This document shows positions 1-9,675 of a stretch of DNA of 64,000 nucleotides, piece by piece. Each line of letters begins with the position of its first letter. The first letter of the stretch is position 1. The DNA is from Escallonia rubra. Its lineage: Eukaryota > Streptophyta > Magnoliopsida > Escalloniales > Escalloniaceae. The stretch spans positions 281,915 through 345,914 of the forward strand of contig JAVXUO010001335.1 of assembly GCA_033065855.1 (NCBI GenBank). Direction: 5' to 3'. A program made the translations under genes and the position numbers. A model generated the notes under the pieces. That model made no database searches. It saw only the letters and a list, made by a program, of their open reading frames with translations, and was not told the origin of the DNA.

Positions 1-22
1 TTCGGAAACATCAGTCTGCCCA

Positions 23-1144
23 TTGTCCCGTGGGCAGGACCATCTATTGCCGAAGGCGGGCAGTACCCCCCCGTTGACTCCCCGGAATGAGTGCAATATC
101 CCCCGTCGACCCCCCCGAAGGAGTGCAATATCCCCCGTCGACCCCCCCGAAGGAGTGCAATACCCCCCGGTCGACCCCCGAGGGCAATATCGCAAAGGGC
201 ATCCGTTGAAGCCCCTAAAGCCGCAGAAATGCCAGATAATCAGAGAGCGTTATTTTAGCGGCTACCCGCATGACCAAGCGTTGTATAGTGTGGATCATCC
301 GGAGGGCATGGATTACAGTTGCTCGTGGGGAGAACTGGCCTCCCTGGCTCCGGGGAGTTGGTTAGACAACGGTGTCGTCTCCACCTACGTGGAGATTCTG
401 AAGGAAAGGTGTCGGCAGCAGCCGACCTATCCGGCCGTTTTTTTGTTCGATGCCTTTTTTCATGGCATCCTAGTGTCTGAATGGCAGGAGTGGGTCGAAA
501 ATAGGGGGAAGAAAAAGTTGGCCCAGTGGAGACCGTCCGTTAACCTACGAGCGTATCTTAATAGGGATAGTCCGGTGAGCGCAAGTGTTGCCGATGTGTT
601 TCTAATCCCATTTCTAGGGCAAAGCCACTGGTACTTGGTTTGCTACTCCCCAACAAGTAAAGTCGTATCGGTGATCGACAGTCTCCACGACGATACTCAT
701 CAGATGCCTGTGCTGCATATGTACAGAGCCCAGTTGGACTCATTGGTAATATTACGATCGCTGTATAATGCTCTGATTCTATCTTGCCATAAATTTTAAC
801 TCGTGTCTTACGCCATTTTCTGTTTCTCGCAGAATATTTTTTGTGCAATGGTCAATCGTGCGCGTAATGTCCCCGTACCGGCGCGTCCAAATCTCGATAG
901 GCGATTGAAGAAGAGGAGGCCCAAGCAACGTAACACTTCGGACTGCGGCGTCTTCCTTTGCATGTACATGGATTTCATTTGTCGCTCTGAGAGCCTCAAG
1001 GCGGCCGTCTGGAGCCAAGCAGAAGTTGAAGCCTATAGATATAGAATAGCTTGGCAAATTATGAAAGGCCGGCCTAGAGCGGTTAGGTTTATAGAAAATC
1101 CGGCTAATGACGAGAATCCACCCCAACATGCGGACCCCAGTTGA
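23..1144 (+). CDS. Ulp1/C48-family cysteine protease, transposon-borne (partial, two exons seen)
   Basis: Predicted SUMO-type cysteine protease of the transposon class. The recognisable protein starts near 208 and runs to a donor after base 745; the second exon is 833-1144 and ends in TGA. The intron 746-832 has GT and AG ends and joins the frame in phase 0. The catalytic His is in GQSHWYLV, the Asp in the following VIDSL segment, and the Gln and Cys in QRNTSDCGVF, so the His-Asp-Gln-Cys set of C48 proteases looks complete. The N-terminus is uncertain: bases 91-186 are 32-bp tandem repeats, a period that shifts the reading frame, and more exons may lie left of the window. In other plants such genes travel inside Mutator-like elements, which fits the transposase at 3057-5354. 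Confidence 0.78.
70..186. repeat. 32-bp tandem repeat, C-rich
   Basis: Three close copies of a unit containing GTGCAATA, a run of C, GTCGAC and CCGAAGGA start near 91, 123 and 155; a more degenerate copy precedes them. The period is not a multiple of three, so it is unlikely to be translated in a fixed frame. Confidence 0.7.
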
Positions 1145-1341
1145 AATTGTATCATAACAGTATTTTTTACATAAACCGTACGCCATTGGTGTGATTTGAT
1201 TTGTGTTGATTTCTGTTGTCGATTACTGATTGATTGATGAACGTTGTTGGTTTTTTGGCCTCATTGGGAATGATTGAAATGTGGAAAAAAAAAAAAAAAA
1301 AAAATTTTCTAAGTAGTGAAGTTTAGTCTTTCTGCTGTGCC

Positions 1342-1958
1342 GTCCGCTATACAATGTAGCGGACAAATGTAGGTAGAGAATTTTTCTAAGTGTTGATGGG
1401 TGGAGCTTTCTGCTGCGTCGTCCGCTATATAGTATCGCGAATGTAAATGAAAATCAAAAGATTCTGCTATGCCGTCCGCTACATTGTATAGCGGACGTAA
1501 AATGAAGACCAAAAGTTTTTCCTACTCCGTCCGCGATACAATGTAGCGGACGGCATAGCAGAAACTTTTGGTTTTCATTTACGTCCGCTAGATAGTATCG
1601 CGGACGTAAAATGAAGACCAAATTTTTCCAAGTGTTGATGGGTGGAGTTTCTGCTGCGCCGTCCGCTACATTGTATGGCGGACGTAAAATGAAGACCAAA
1701 TTTTTCTAAGTGTTGATGGGTGGAGTTTCTGCTGCGCCGTCCGCTACATTGTATGGCGGACGTAAAATGAAGACCAAATTTTTCCAAGTGTTGATGGGTG
1801 GAGTTTCTGCTACGCCGTCCGCTACCTTGTATAGCGGACGTAAAATGAAGACCAAATTTTTCTAAGTGTTGATGGGTGGAGTTTCTGCTGCGACGTCCGC
1901 TACATTGTATGGCGGACGTAAAATGAAGACCAAACTCCGCTACATTGTATAGCGGACG
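1342..1958. repeat. Palindrome cluster I (about ten 23-bp inverted repeats) with a ~78-bp tandem repeat
   Basis: Near-perfect palindromes with arms GTCCGCTA and TAGCGGAC and a 7-base centre are at 1342-1364, 1474-1496, 1529-1551, 1582-1604, 1661-1683, 1739-1761, 1817-1839, 1894-1916 and about 1936-1958, plus a decayed copy near 1420. From about 1600 they sit inside a tandem unit of roughly 78 bp that also contains AAAATGAAGACCAAA and GTTGATGGGTGGAG. The arms are better kept than the centre. The cluster lies between the protease and B3 genes. Possible roles are transposase binding sites or hairpin-forming subterminal repeats. Confidence 0.88.
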
Positions 1959-2098
1959 TAAAATCAGTTTCTGCTATTAACGTACGATTCACACTCAACG
2001 ATCTCACTACATCGAGGGAGTCTCCAACGACACAATTAAGCAAGGAAAAATTTCGAAACACAATCAACAAGAACACAAATTATTTTATTAATAATAAA

Positions 2099-2569
2099 TT
2101 AGGGTTCACATTGGGGGAAAGAAATTTTTTCACAAGTGCTCCGATCAAAGATTACAACTTGAAAATCCCACCACCCAAGGTGTTCAAACACTACAAAGTC
2201 CCCGAGTTCGAGGCCATGCTGGCGCACGAAGACGTTCCAACCCTCTGCGAATTGCTTTTTTTGGGGTCGGCCGGGCTTCAGCTTGATTTCAACCTGCCAT
2301 GCCCCCTTGCGGCTATATAATCTTGCACTGTCATGAATTGTTGTAAATTGATTGGTCAAGGCTTCCGGTATGTCCTAACAAACACAATACACAAAAAATA
2401 GGTTAGTTTTTAACCAAAAGATCAAACCTTTAACACACGAAAATACAGAGATAGAGGGATGGCATACAAGTTCATTCTCAAACCCCGGCATCATGACTTT
2501 GAAAAAGTGTTTGCCTGCCAGGTGCAAGTTGCCAATAAAATCGTAGGTGGTCTCCGATCCAGAAGCCAT
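2099..2569 (-). CDS. Small B3-domain (REM-like) DNA-binding protein inside the MULE
   Basis: Two exons, 2569-2468 and 2374-2099, give a 125-codon protein. The intron has GT and AG ends and joins in phase 0, creating the continuous reading PGFENEL/DIPEALTNQF. The protein begins MASGSETTYDF. It contains the features of a plant B3 fold: HFFKVMMPGFENEL at about residues 21-34, a basic strand WQVEIKLKPG, and the GLELGDFVVFEHLG signature near the C-terminus. B3 domains bind DNA in plant transcription factors of the REM, ARF and ABI3 classes. This protein is little more than one B3 domain, with no partner domain visible. Palindrome clusters I and II flank it on both sides, so it probably belongs to the transposon and may bind those repeats (inference). 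Confidence 0.72.
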
Positions 2570-2730
2570 CGAGGTCGGCGTTGAGGGGGGACGGTTAATC
2601 GCCGGAGTTGTGGGTCACCGGAGATGTGGGTCGCCGGAGATGGAGTAGTTCGAGACAGAGAGAGTGCCCTCCAGATAGGACTGATAACAGCCGATTGCCC
2701 GATATGATTAATATATATCATATAGACTTA

Positions 2731-2911
2731 TCCGCTACATTGTATAGCGGACGTAAAAGAAGACCAAAAGTTTGCCACCTGTGACGTCCGCTACATGGTA
2801 GAGCGGACGTAAAAGAAGACCAAAAGTTTGCCTGCTGTGACGTCCGCTACATTGGATGGCGGGCGTAAAAAGACTAAAATTCGATTACGTCCGCTACATT
2901 GTATAGCGGAC
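2731..2911. repeat. Palindrome cluster II (four 23-bp inverted repeats)
   Basis: The same palindrome family is found at about 2731-2752 (first base pair lost), 2786-2808, 2842-2864 and 2889-2911. They are spaced by about 50 bp of linker carrying AGACCAAAAGTTTGCC. The cluster lies between the 5' side of the B3 gene and the 3' end of the transposase gene. Confidence 0.85.
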
Positions 2912-3056
2912 GGGGCTTACAAAAAAAAAATTGAAATAAAGACTTTAGATTTGATTCGATGGCCTCTCATAGGTCCATTTTTAAAAAATTTCAGTACTCG
3001 GTCGAAAAATTATCCCTCCGAAAATTATTACAAATGTCATAAAGTTGTACAAAAAA

Positions 3057-5354
3057 TTAAAGGTCCACTGCAGCTTGTTCGTCCTCATCTTCGGCGTCAC
3101 CTTCTTCCCCGTCTTGCAAACCCCCTGAACTTATCCCCAGTGCCTTGTAATGGTTCCGCTTGTCGTGGTCGGTCATTTTGTTGCACAATGCACACCTTCG
3201 CAGCTTTTTAGGTTGAGTTGCCGTTTCAATAGAGCTTTTCATCCGCGTAGATCTCTTGCGGCCTTTCGTTTGCGATATAATTGGATCCAACAAACGGATA
3301 TCATTGTCGTCTTCCTCCTCCGGCTCGTCATCTTCTGATACCCCCGTCGTAGGCTCGGTGTCAATCGCATTGGTGACTGAAGCTGCTTCCAACTGGTCGA
3401 CGATGGGCTCTTGTTGCTGAGCTACCTCGAGGAGATGTTTATAACCGACCATTGTAGCAGCACCCTTTACGGACAAACGGGTGAACATCGTCACCAGATG
3501 ATTATACCGCAACGTCTCTGATTCTTCAAAGTCAGTATACGGGTGCTCCGGAAAGGAAATGGTACCGTGCAACCTGTTTGCACCTTTTGTCCACCGTGGC
3601 AAGACGTATTTATCGGGGATTGTCCTGATATTCTTCTGGGTGAAAAACCGCAGAACGTGTCTACACAGGATGCCATGGAACTCAAACTTCTTGCAAACAC
3701 ATGTCACCGAGTCCGTCAATGTGTCGTGGCTCACCGTATACATTCTGCGCAGCTTCTCAGGGACGAGGTCATTCACGAGCGAATAAACCTTGTACTCACG
3801 CGTAGACATTTCTGCCACCTTGTTTATACTGTATCGTCCGGATTTTCGCAGCTCTACTTGGTATAGCAAGAAGATCTCCTTCGTATAGACTTTGGCACCG
3901 TTCAGCTCCAGCGGGGTCTCGAGCAACGTTCTCCTTTGTTTGTACGTTGTTGCAAAGTCGGCAGCCCTTTCTTTTACGAACAACGAAGCTACCGCTTTTT
4001 GTGCGGATGCAACGAAAGTCTTCAAATTGGTAGCTGTACCCACATAACTATCGAACGTGGCATTCATGGATTCACTCCTGCCCGTCGTTTTCATGCCCGC
4101 TGAAAAATACCTCCTCGTGTAAACGCCAATCCATTGCTCTTTGCGCTCGTACAAGTGCTGGAGCCACTCGTTGTCTTGCAATGAGTAATCCCGAACAAGC
4201 TTTTCCCACCTCTCCTCGAATTCCTCAATCGTTAACGACTTGAGGACGCACTTGTCAAAATCCTGTTTAAAGTCTTGATACTTTGCGTACACGTGATGCA
4301 GCCGTTCCGGGTATTTGTTGCTTATGTGCCAGGTGCACAAGTTGTGCCGAGTGTCTGGGAAGACGGTCGCAATAGCCTTCTTCATTGCCAAATCTTGATC
4401 GGTGATGATCACTTTGGGTGCTTTGAAGTTCATTGCTTCCAGCCACGTCCTAAACAACCATTCAAAAGAACTCTCGGTCTCGTCCCTTAACAAGGCGAAC
4501 CCGAACAGGATGGAGTGATAATGATGATTGACCCCCGTGAAAGGGGCGAACGGCATCGAGTACTTGTTGGTACGGTATGTGGTGTCGAACGTCACGACAT
4601 CCCCAAAATGCTTATAAGCAAGCCTCGAACGACCGTCGACCCAAAAAATTGTGCTAACTCGATGCTCGTCGTCAAGTTTATAATCGAAGGTCAACTGCGG
4701 GTCCTCCATCTGCATCCGTTTCAATAGGCTCATTGTGGCTTGAGCATCATTGAGGTCATACGCGGCTCGTCTATGGGTTCGGACCGCGTTACGAACGTCT
4801 GTCGTGTTAAAGGTCAAATTTTGAATTCCCCCAGCCTGTTCAGCAAGAACATTAATCATGTCGGTAGGTCCTAGTCGCGCATTGCTCATTGTGTGAATTA
4901 GGCTCCTCGCGACCTTACCCATCTTCTTGTGTTGATGCATCTGACTCACCTTAGAAGGGGTTACTAACGGGTGATTGTGTGCCAGTTCCAGGCTGGTAAT
5001 AAGCCAATGGTCTTGCTTGGGTTTGTAGCTTACGAACATCTTGACCTGGCAATTTGTGCGCTCAAAGCAGTCCCGTCTTCTACGCGGATATCCTATTTCG
5101 TCATCACTGTCATCATTGCCTACGCGTGTCTCATTTTGCACTGGGTTTCTGCTCCTATGGCACTCGTATAAGCGAGAGCATATCTTTCTCGTTATGGTGC
5201 TCGTTCTTGAAGTCTTTATTCTAATGCCAAAACCAACCCTCAATGAATACGCTCGAAAACATTCTTCAGCTTCTTCCAACGTAGCAAATGTTCGTCCTAG
5301 ATACGGATCACTAGCATCTACGGGGACGTTGGAGCTCGACACGAAATCAGACAT
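3057..5354 (-). CDS. FAR1-type Mutator (MULE) transposase, intact 765-codon ORF
   Basis: One uninterrupted frame starts at the ATG at 5354 (MSDFVSSS). The open frame reaches 5399 but has no earlier ATG. Domains in order: FAR1-type zinc-binding DNA-binding region about 20-130 (ends in AHNHPL); MULE DDE transposase core about 220-440 with D257 in VTFDTTY, D319 in IITDQD, the LCTWH motif at 339-343 and E428 in GRSESMN; SWIM zinc finger CVC...CRH at 552-566; an acidic stretch about 665-690; and a C-terminal cysteine/histidine motif CALCNKMTDHDKRNH at 721-735. The family catalyses DNA cut-and-paste; host FHY3/FAR1 factors derive from it. No stop or frameshift is present, so the enzyme could be active. 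The nearby palindromes and Ulp1 gene argue for a transposon rather than a domesticated FRS gene. Confidence 0.88.
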   Translation of the reverse strand: MSDFVSSSNVPVDASDPYLGRTFATLEEAEECFRAYSLRVGFGIRIKTSRTSTITRKICSRLYECHRSRNPVQNETRVGNDDSDDEIGYPRRRRDCFERTNCQVKMFVSYKPKQDHWLITSLELAHNHPLVTPSKVSQMHQHKKMGKVARSLIHTMSNARLGPTDMINVLAEQAGGIQNLTFNTTDVRNAVRTHRRAAYDLNDAQATMSLLKRMQMEDPQLTFDYKLDDEHRVSTIFWVDGRSRLAYKHFGDVVTFDTTYRTNKYSMPFAPFTGVNHHYHSILFGFALLRDETESSFEWLFRTWLEAMNFKAPKVIITDQDLAMKKAIATVFPDTRHNLCTWHISNKYPERLHHVYAKYQDFKQDFDKCVLKSLTIEEFEERWEKLVRDYSLQDNEWLQHLYERKEQWIGVYTRRYFSAGMKTTGRSESMNATFDSYVGTATNLKTFVASAQKAVASLFVKERAADFATTYKQRRTLLETPLELNGAKVYTKEIFLLYQVELRKSGRYSINKVAEMSTREYKVYSLVNDLVPEKLRRMYTVSHDTLTDSVTCVCKKFEFHGILCRHVLRFFTQKNIRTIPDKYVLPRWTKGANRLHGTISFPEHPYTDFEESETLRYNHLVTMFTRLSVKGAATMVGYKHLLEVAQQQEPIVDQLEAASVTNAIDTEPTTGVSEDDEPEEEDDNDIRLLDPIISQTKGRKRSTRMKSSIETATQPKKLRRCALCNKMTDHDKRNHYKALGISSGGLQDGEEGDAEDEDEQAAVDL

Positions 5355-5898
5355 TGTGAAACAAGAGCTGTGTAGAAATAGACTACGCTTAACAATCAAA
5401 TGGCATTTCTAACTGAAAATATTACCTAAAAATTACCTTGGCGAATAGACCAATTTAGGATGACAAACATACGGTATGCATAATCTCAAAAGTGTCTCCA
5501 AATTAACAATTATTAATTTATTGAACATAACAAATTTAAATTAGTAAGATAAATAGACGAATTCATCATGCCAAAAAATCGAATTAAACTATAATGAATT
5601 AAATATAAAGTTAACAAATTATACCTTTTTGATGAACATCATGTCTAGAACATCACAAAAAATCTAGAGTATAAAATCACAAATTGATGAATACAGTGAC
5701 AAATTTCTAGAACATCAAGAAAACTTGAAGCAAACTTACCTTGCTTGAGCGAAGCTTGAAGCAAGTGTTACTCGAAGCTTGAAGGCAGCTGAAAATGGAA
5801 GCGAGTCCGAAGGAGAAGAAAATTGTGCTGAAAGAAAATTGAGTAGAAGAAAATTGTGCTGAAAGAAAATTGAGTAGGTTTTGGGGATGGGCAATACT
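5355..5898. promoter_or_regulatory. Upstream region of the transposase gene
   Basis: AT-rich sequence 5' of the transposase start, separating it from palindrome cluster III. A 24-bp stretch with GAAAGAAAATTGAGTAG is repeated directly near 5830-5880. No firm TATA box or intron could be assigned. Confidence 0.4.
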
Positions 5899-6131
5899 GT
5901 CCGCTATACTGTGTAGCGGACAGCATTGCCGACAACAAGTCACACTTGTGTCAAACAAGTCACACTTGTGTCAGAATTACATAGTTGTGACAGTCGTCCG
6001 CTGGACAGTGTAGCGGACTACTTTTTGTCGGACGATGTGGGCCCAAGAATGTCGTCCGCTACACAGTCTAGCGGACGGGTGAGCGAGGGCAAGATGGTAA
6101 AAAGGTCCGTCCGCTACACTATGTAGCGGAC
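5899..6131. repeat. Palindrome cluster III (four 23-bp inverted repeats)
   Basis: Copies lie at 5899-5921, 5996-6018, 6054-6076 and 6109-6131. The first sits in a longer imperfect palindrome of about 41 bp, with GGCAAT at one end and ATTGCC at the other. Here the centres read CTG, CAG or CTA, unlike the TTG-type centres of clusters I and II. A direct repeat of AACAAGTCACACTTGTGTCA follows the first copy. The cluster is probably close to the right end of the element. Confidence 0.85.
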
Positions 6132-6162
6132 GACTGACAGCGCCGCAAAAAAAAGTGATATG

Positions 6163-6191
6163 GGCCGTCCATCCCGAAGGGATGGACGGCC
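6163..6191. repeat. Perfect 13-bp stem hairpin
   Basis: GGCCGTCCATCCC and its exact reverse complement are separated by GAA. It lies between the right end of the Ulp1/B3 MULE and the next element and could be the tip of another mobile element. No function can be assigned. Confidence 0.7.
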
Positions 6192-6263
6192 AGATCGCGC
6201 TAGCAAGATATCCTATTTGGCATGCGCTGTCAAGGGATCAGCTCCCTATATATATATATATAT

Positions 6264-7363
6264 GGGTAAATTACACACGGCACCCCTGAGGTTTACCCTA
6301 AATTACACACGGCTTGGCCTAAGAATTTTTGTTACACTAAGCCCCCTGTAGTTTGTCATTTTATTACATAAGACCCATTTCCGTTAGGGCACCGTGAGAA
6401 AAAAATAGGGCAACATTGGTTTATTACGATATACCGAAAATACCCTTATGTGTTCCTCTTCCCTCTCACCAGAAAAAGCCAAGTTATCGCCGCCACTTCT
6501 GCCCGCCATCACTGGCGACGCTGCATCACGGAGAGAGCAGGGGAAGGGAGAACACGCTGCATCACGGATGCCTCTCTCTCTCTCTCTCTCACTGGATGAC
6601 GGCGACTCATCATTCGGCGTCTCGTCGCGGCCGAAGGAGTCGATCACCACCGCGAACCCATCGTTCGACGATGGCGACGTCGCCACCAAGGACATCCACA
6701 TGACCTCACATCTCTCCATCCACATCTTCCTGATTGAATTGATCTACACCTCACTTGTGTGAGAGATTCATCAGGAAAAACCCTATTTTTGATGCAATCT
6801 CCTCACAAATCAATTCCCAAAGTACACTTATACCTACCCAATGAAATGAATGGGTAGTCTCCTGTGAACAGGGGAAAGACTGAGAGAGAGAGAGCGGCGG
6901 CGGCAGCCACGAGGTAGACCACCGGCAACTCTGGCGACCGCCGGTGACGACGGGCCTCACCTTCGGCAGATCTTTGAAGAGGGGATAGACTAAGAGAGGG
7001 AACAACGGAGACCATCGAAGACCACCGGCTCCTCGTTCGGCGTCTCGTCGCTGTCGGAGGATTCAATTGTCGCCTGGATAACAACGGCATCTCGGGCATC
7101 TCGTCGCGACCGGAGGAGTCGATCGTCGCCGCAAACCCGTCGTTCGATCGGCGACGGCGGCGCCACCACCAAAGACATCCACATCGATCCCCTCACCTCC
7201 CTCTACATCCGCATCTTCCTCCCAAACACCTGCCTCGGCTTTGATCTCAAATCTAAAGCCGCTAGGGGTTAGGGCAGGGACGAAAGGATCAAATTCGAAT
7301 TTCGGATCCATTCCGAAAGATCAGAGCTCCAGCCTCCACCTTTCCTTGGCATTAATTTGATCC

Positions 7364-7396
<33 letters not shown>

Positions 7397-7563
7397 CGAG
7401 GGTAAATTGACTTGTTTGTTAGGGGTATGACCGTCATTTCATCAATTTTGTTAACTCTGTTAACGGAAAAATAAAAATATGTAGCTTAGTGTAATTTTCA
7501 AAAGGTAAGGGGGTCCGTGTGTAATTTAGGGTAAACCTCAGGGGGTCCGTGAGTAATTAACCC
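6264..7563. mobile_element. Non-autonomous Mutator-like element with GGGTAAATTACAC-type ends
   Basis: The left end starts GGGTAAATTACACACGG and the right end is its near reverse complement, about 49 bp matching strongly with CCTGAGGTTTACCC shared; weaker similarity continues for over 100 bp. The flanks are TATATATAT and TATATATTA, a weak 9-bp TSD (7 of 9). The inside is GC-rich, unlike the surrounding DNA. It holds an internal direct repeat (about 6600-6710 and 7035-7180) sharing TTCGGCGTCTCGTCGC and AAGGACATCCACAT-like segments, plus CT/GA microsatellites. Short frames are present, including one on the minus strand at 7311-7063 beginning MDPKFEFDPFVPAL, but I do not recognise a product. The composition suggests captured gene pieces (Pack-MULE). 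Confidence 0.72.
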
Positions 7564-9112
7564 TATATATTAAGACTCAATAGTCATATTAAATCTTAAT
7601 ATTATTCCAGTGAAAATAATTAAATTTAACAATAAGGACCTTATCAAATTTTAGATCATTATTTTGTTTTACAATATCAAAAGTTATTTATATATTTTGG
7701 ATCTATAAATACTTATTCTCATATTATAGTAAGCTTTTTAGAGATATAATTGTCAAAATTGAGTTTGATATTAGTATATCTATCAGGAAGAGTTTTAGAT
7801 TATTTAAATATAGTTTTCAAATTATATAAGGCTTACTATCATAGAAATTAACTAATCTAGAGATAAGAACCTCATCTAAGATAATACTGACCTTTAGCGG
7901 CACTTTTGTATTTGACATATAGTGTTTGTAAACTTTATTTCACATTGAATACATAATGTGATTGTAAGCAATGATATGTTGCACAAAGAAGCTATTGTAG
8001 AAATTCATTCTAAAGTTTTTAATTCAGATTTCAACTAGATTGTCAACGTTAGTAAATTTAAACATGAATCTAACTTGATAAATATGTTGGTTAAAAATTT
8101 TGGCGAATGATTTCCTTATTCTAAACTTTTGCGCTATCATATTGGGTGGTATTGGTTAAATAAAACATCATAATATGTATGTTTCATACGAGATTTATTT
8201 TTAAAATAGTGTAAATTTAAAACCTTAAGTATGTGAGCATGAGTTAAATTCAACTAATTTTATCTTGAAAATTTTTTGAACAAATATTTTTTTATGGTAT
8301 TTTTATTGTGAGTAATTAAACTCTTAAACATTTTAAATTCTATATTAGTAATATACAAATATATTATGATTTTATGTTAACTTTAAGGAATTGACGATAT
8401 TTTTTTGGTGGGACCACGCGACCATCAAATCTAAAAGTATGCAACTATTATTTTTGATGTGTTCTTTATATTACCGTTAATTTAAGTTTATTGTAATTTA
8501 ATAAATAAAAAATTATATATATAGATATAGATATAGATATAGACACACACGCACACACACACATAATATAATGATTGCAAAAAAAAATTGTATTTATAAT
8601 ATATAACTTTGATAAGCAAATTATAGGAAAAATTTTTGCTTTGATAAGACCACACAATCAACAAAGTTGCTATATCGCATATATGAGATGGTGAACAAAA
8701 ATTACATATGTATTTAGAAGGAAAAACGATACAATTTAGGTACTATATTTAAGAATACCCAAAACCTTTAAGATGCAAAAATGTATCGTGTAATTCTACA
8801 AAACTAACTATAAACATGTTCATTTCTACATAGGGCCCTCGTGATGAATAAAAAAAATTTACTTATATTTAATTAAATTTTTTCAAAAAAAAACTTGACT
8901 AATTAGTAAATCTTAGACAAGTTGTAAGCATTAAATCTTAATTCTGATTACAATGGAATTGATTATAACTATGAGTCGTGATTATTATGCGAATTCAATA
9001 GCAAGTAGTTCATTAACGCTCGCTCTATAATATTAGCCTAATATGATGACATTTATTATCTTTTACAAGCTCATTATAGTTGTAGATATAACCTGACATA
9101 TTTTGGTATATA
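7564..9112. other. AT-rich intergenic stretch
   Basis: No convincing gene is visible. A short microsatellite (ATATAG then CACACA) is at about 8515-8565. Sequence AAGGTTATA at 9113-9121 is the left TSD of the next element. Confidence 0.6.
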
Positions 9113-9375
9113 AAGGTTATAGAGGAAACAACTCGGGTGGTCCCTGTACTATACGCGTTTTGCCACATTAGTCCCTAAACAAATTTTTTTTATCTATTTT
9201 AGTCCTTAAACATTACGCCGTTTGCCATATTGGTCCTTTTTTCCATTTCCGTCCAAAAATGTCCGTTTGTGGACCCCACACGAGGGGCACAAAGGACACT
9301 TCCCCTCTCTTGGTCATTCCGCTTTCAATTCACTCAGCAGCAGCAGTAGCAGCCGCAGCAGCCGCTCCCTCAGCC

Positions 9376-9675
9376 ATGGCCGCCGAAGAAGAAAAATCCA
9401 TCCAAGACGAGCTCTCCCTCCTGATCCTGCTTGCTCGCCGACTGGGTCATCAAATCAGCCTAGGAGACTGAATCCTCCAAGCCCGACTGCTCTGAGCTCG
9501 CCAAGCAGACCACCCAGCTCGCCCACCTCCTCCGCTTCACCGTCCACCTCGCCTCATCCACCCAGTCTCTCTACGAGCTCCCCCTCCGCCGCATCGCCTC
9601 CGACCTGTCCAAGCACCGGGACTGGGCCCTCGCCCTGGACCGCAAGTGAAAGCATAGCGGCATGCTTCGGCAGGT
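9376..9675 (+). pseudogene. Captured N-terminal fragment of an armadillo-type (ARM-only/Vac8-like) protein
   Basis: Reads MAAEEEKSIQDELSLLILLA, then after a frameshift near 9440 continues DWVIKSA, TAG at 9461-9463, ETESSKPDCSEL, then LLRFTVHLASSTQSLYELP and DLSKHRDWALALDRK. A TGA at 9647-9649 stands where related proteins have Cys (RKCKHSG), and homology runs on through KHSGMLRQV to about 9672. This resembles the N-terminal region of plant armadillo-repeat proteins, as I recall them. One frameshift and two stops make it non-functional as the original protein. Confidence 0.65.

Larger units (their letters stand above)
1..6150. mobile_element. Mutator-like element with transposase, Ulp1-type protease and B3 gene (left end outside window)
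   Basis: Three genes and three clusters of one palindromic repeat form a single unit. They are a Ulp1-type protease (+, to 1144), a B3-domain gene (-, 2569-2099) and a FAR1-type transposase (-, 5354-3057). The 23-bp palindromes lie at 1342-1958, 2731-2911 and 5899-6131 and occur nowhere else in the window. Mutator-like elements that carry a Ulp1 protease are known in plants (Kaonashi-type MULEs); the added B3 gene is something I do not recognise from that class. The right end probably lies just after 6131, but I see no clear terminal inverted repeat because the left end is missing. The outer boundaries are therefore inferred. Confidence 0.72.

Noticed and set aside
1342..1958. CRISPR-like array
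   Set aside because: The sequence is plant nuclear DNA, the repeats are palindromic MULE repeats with conserved linkers, and there are no variable spacers or cas genes.
2828..3211. 127-codon plus-strand ORF overlapping the transposase 3' end
   Set aside because: Antisense shadow of the transposase C-terminus extended through a palindrome.
5355..5399. Longer transposase N-terminus (MIVKRS...)
   Set aside because: The upstream codon is TTG; the first ATG in frame is at 5354.
6384..7311. Several ORFs of 60-113 codons inside the first Pack-MULE-like element
   Set aside because: Overlapping frames on both strands, microsatellite-rich; no recognisable domain, so reported only as possible captured sequence.
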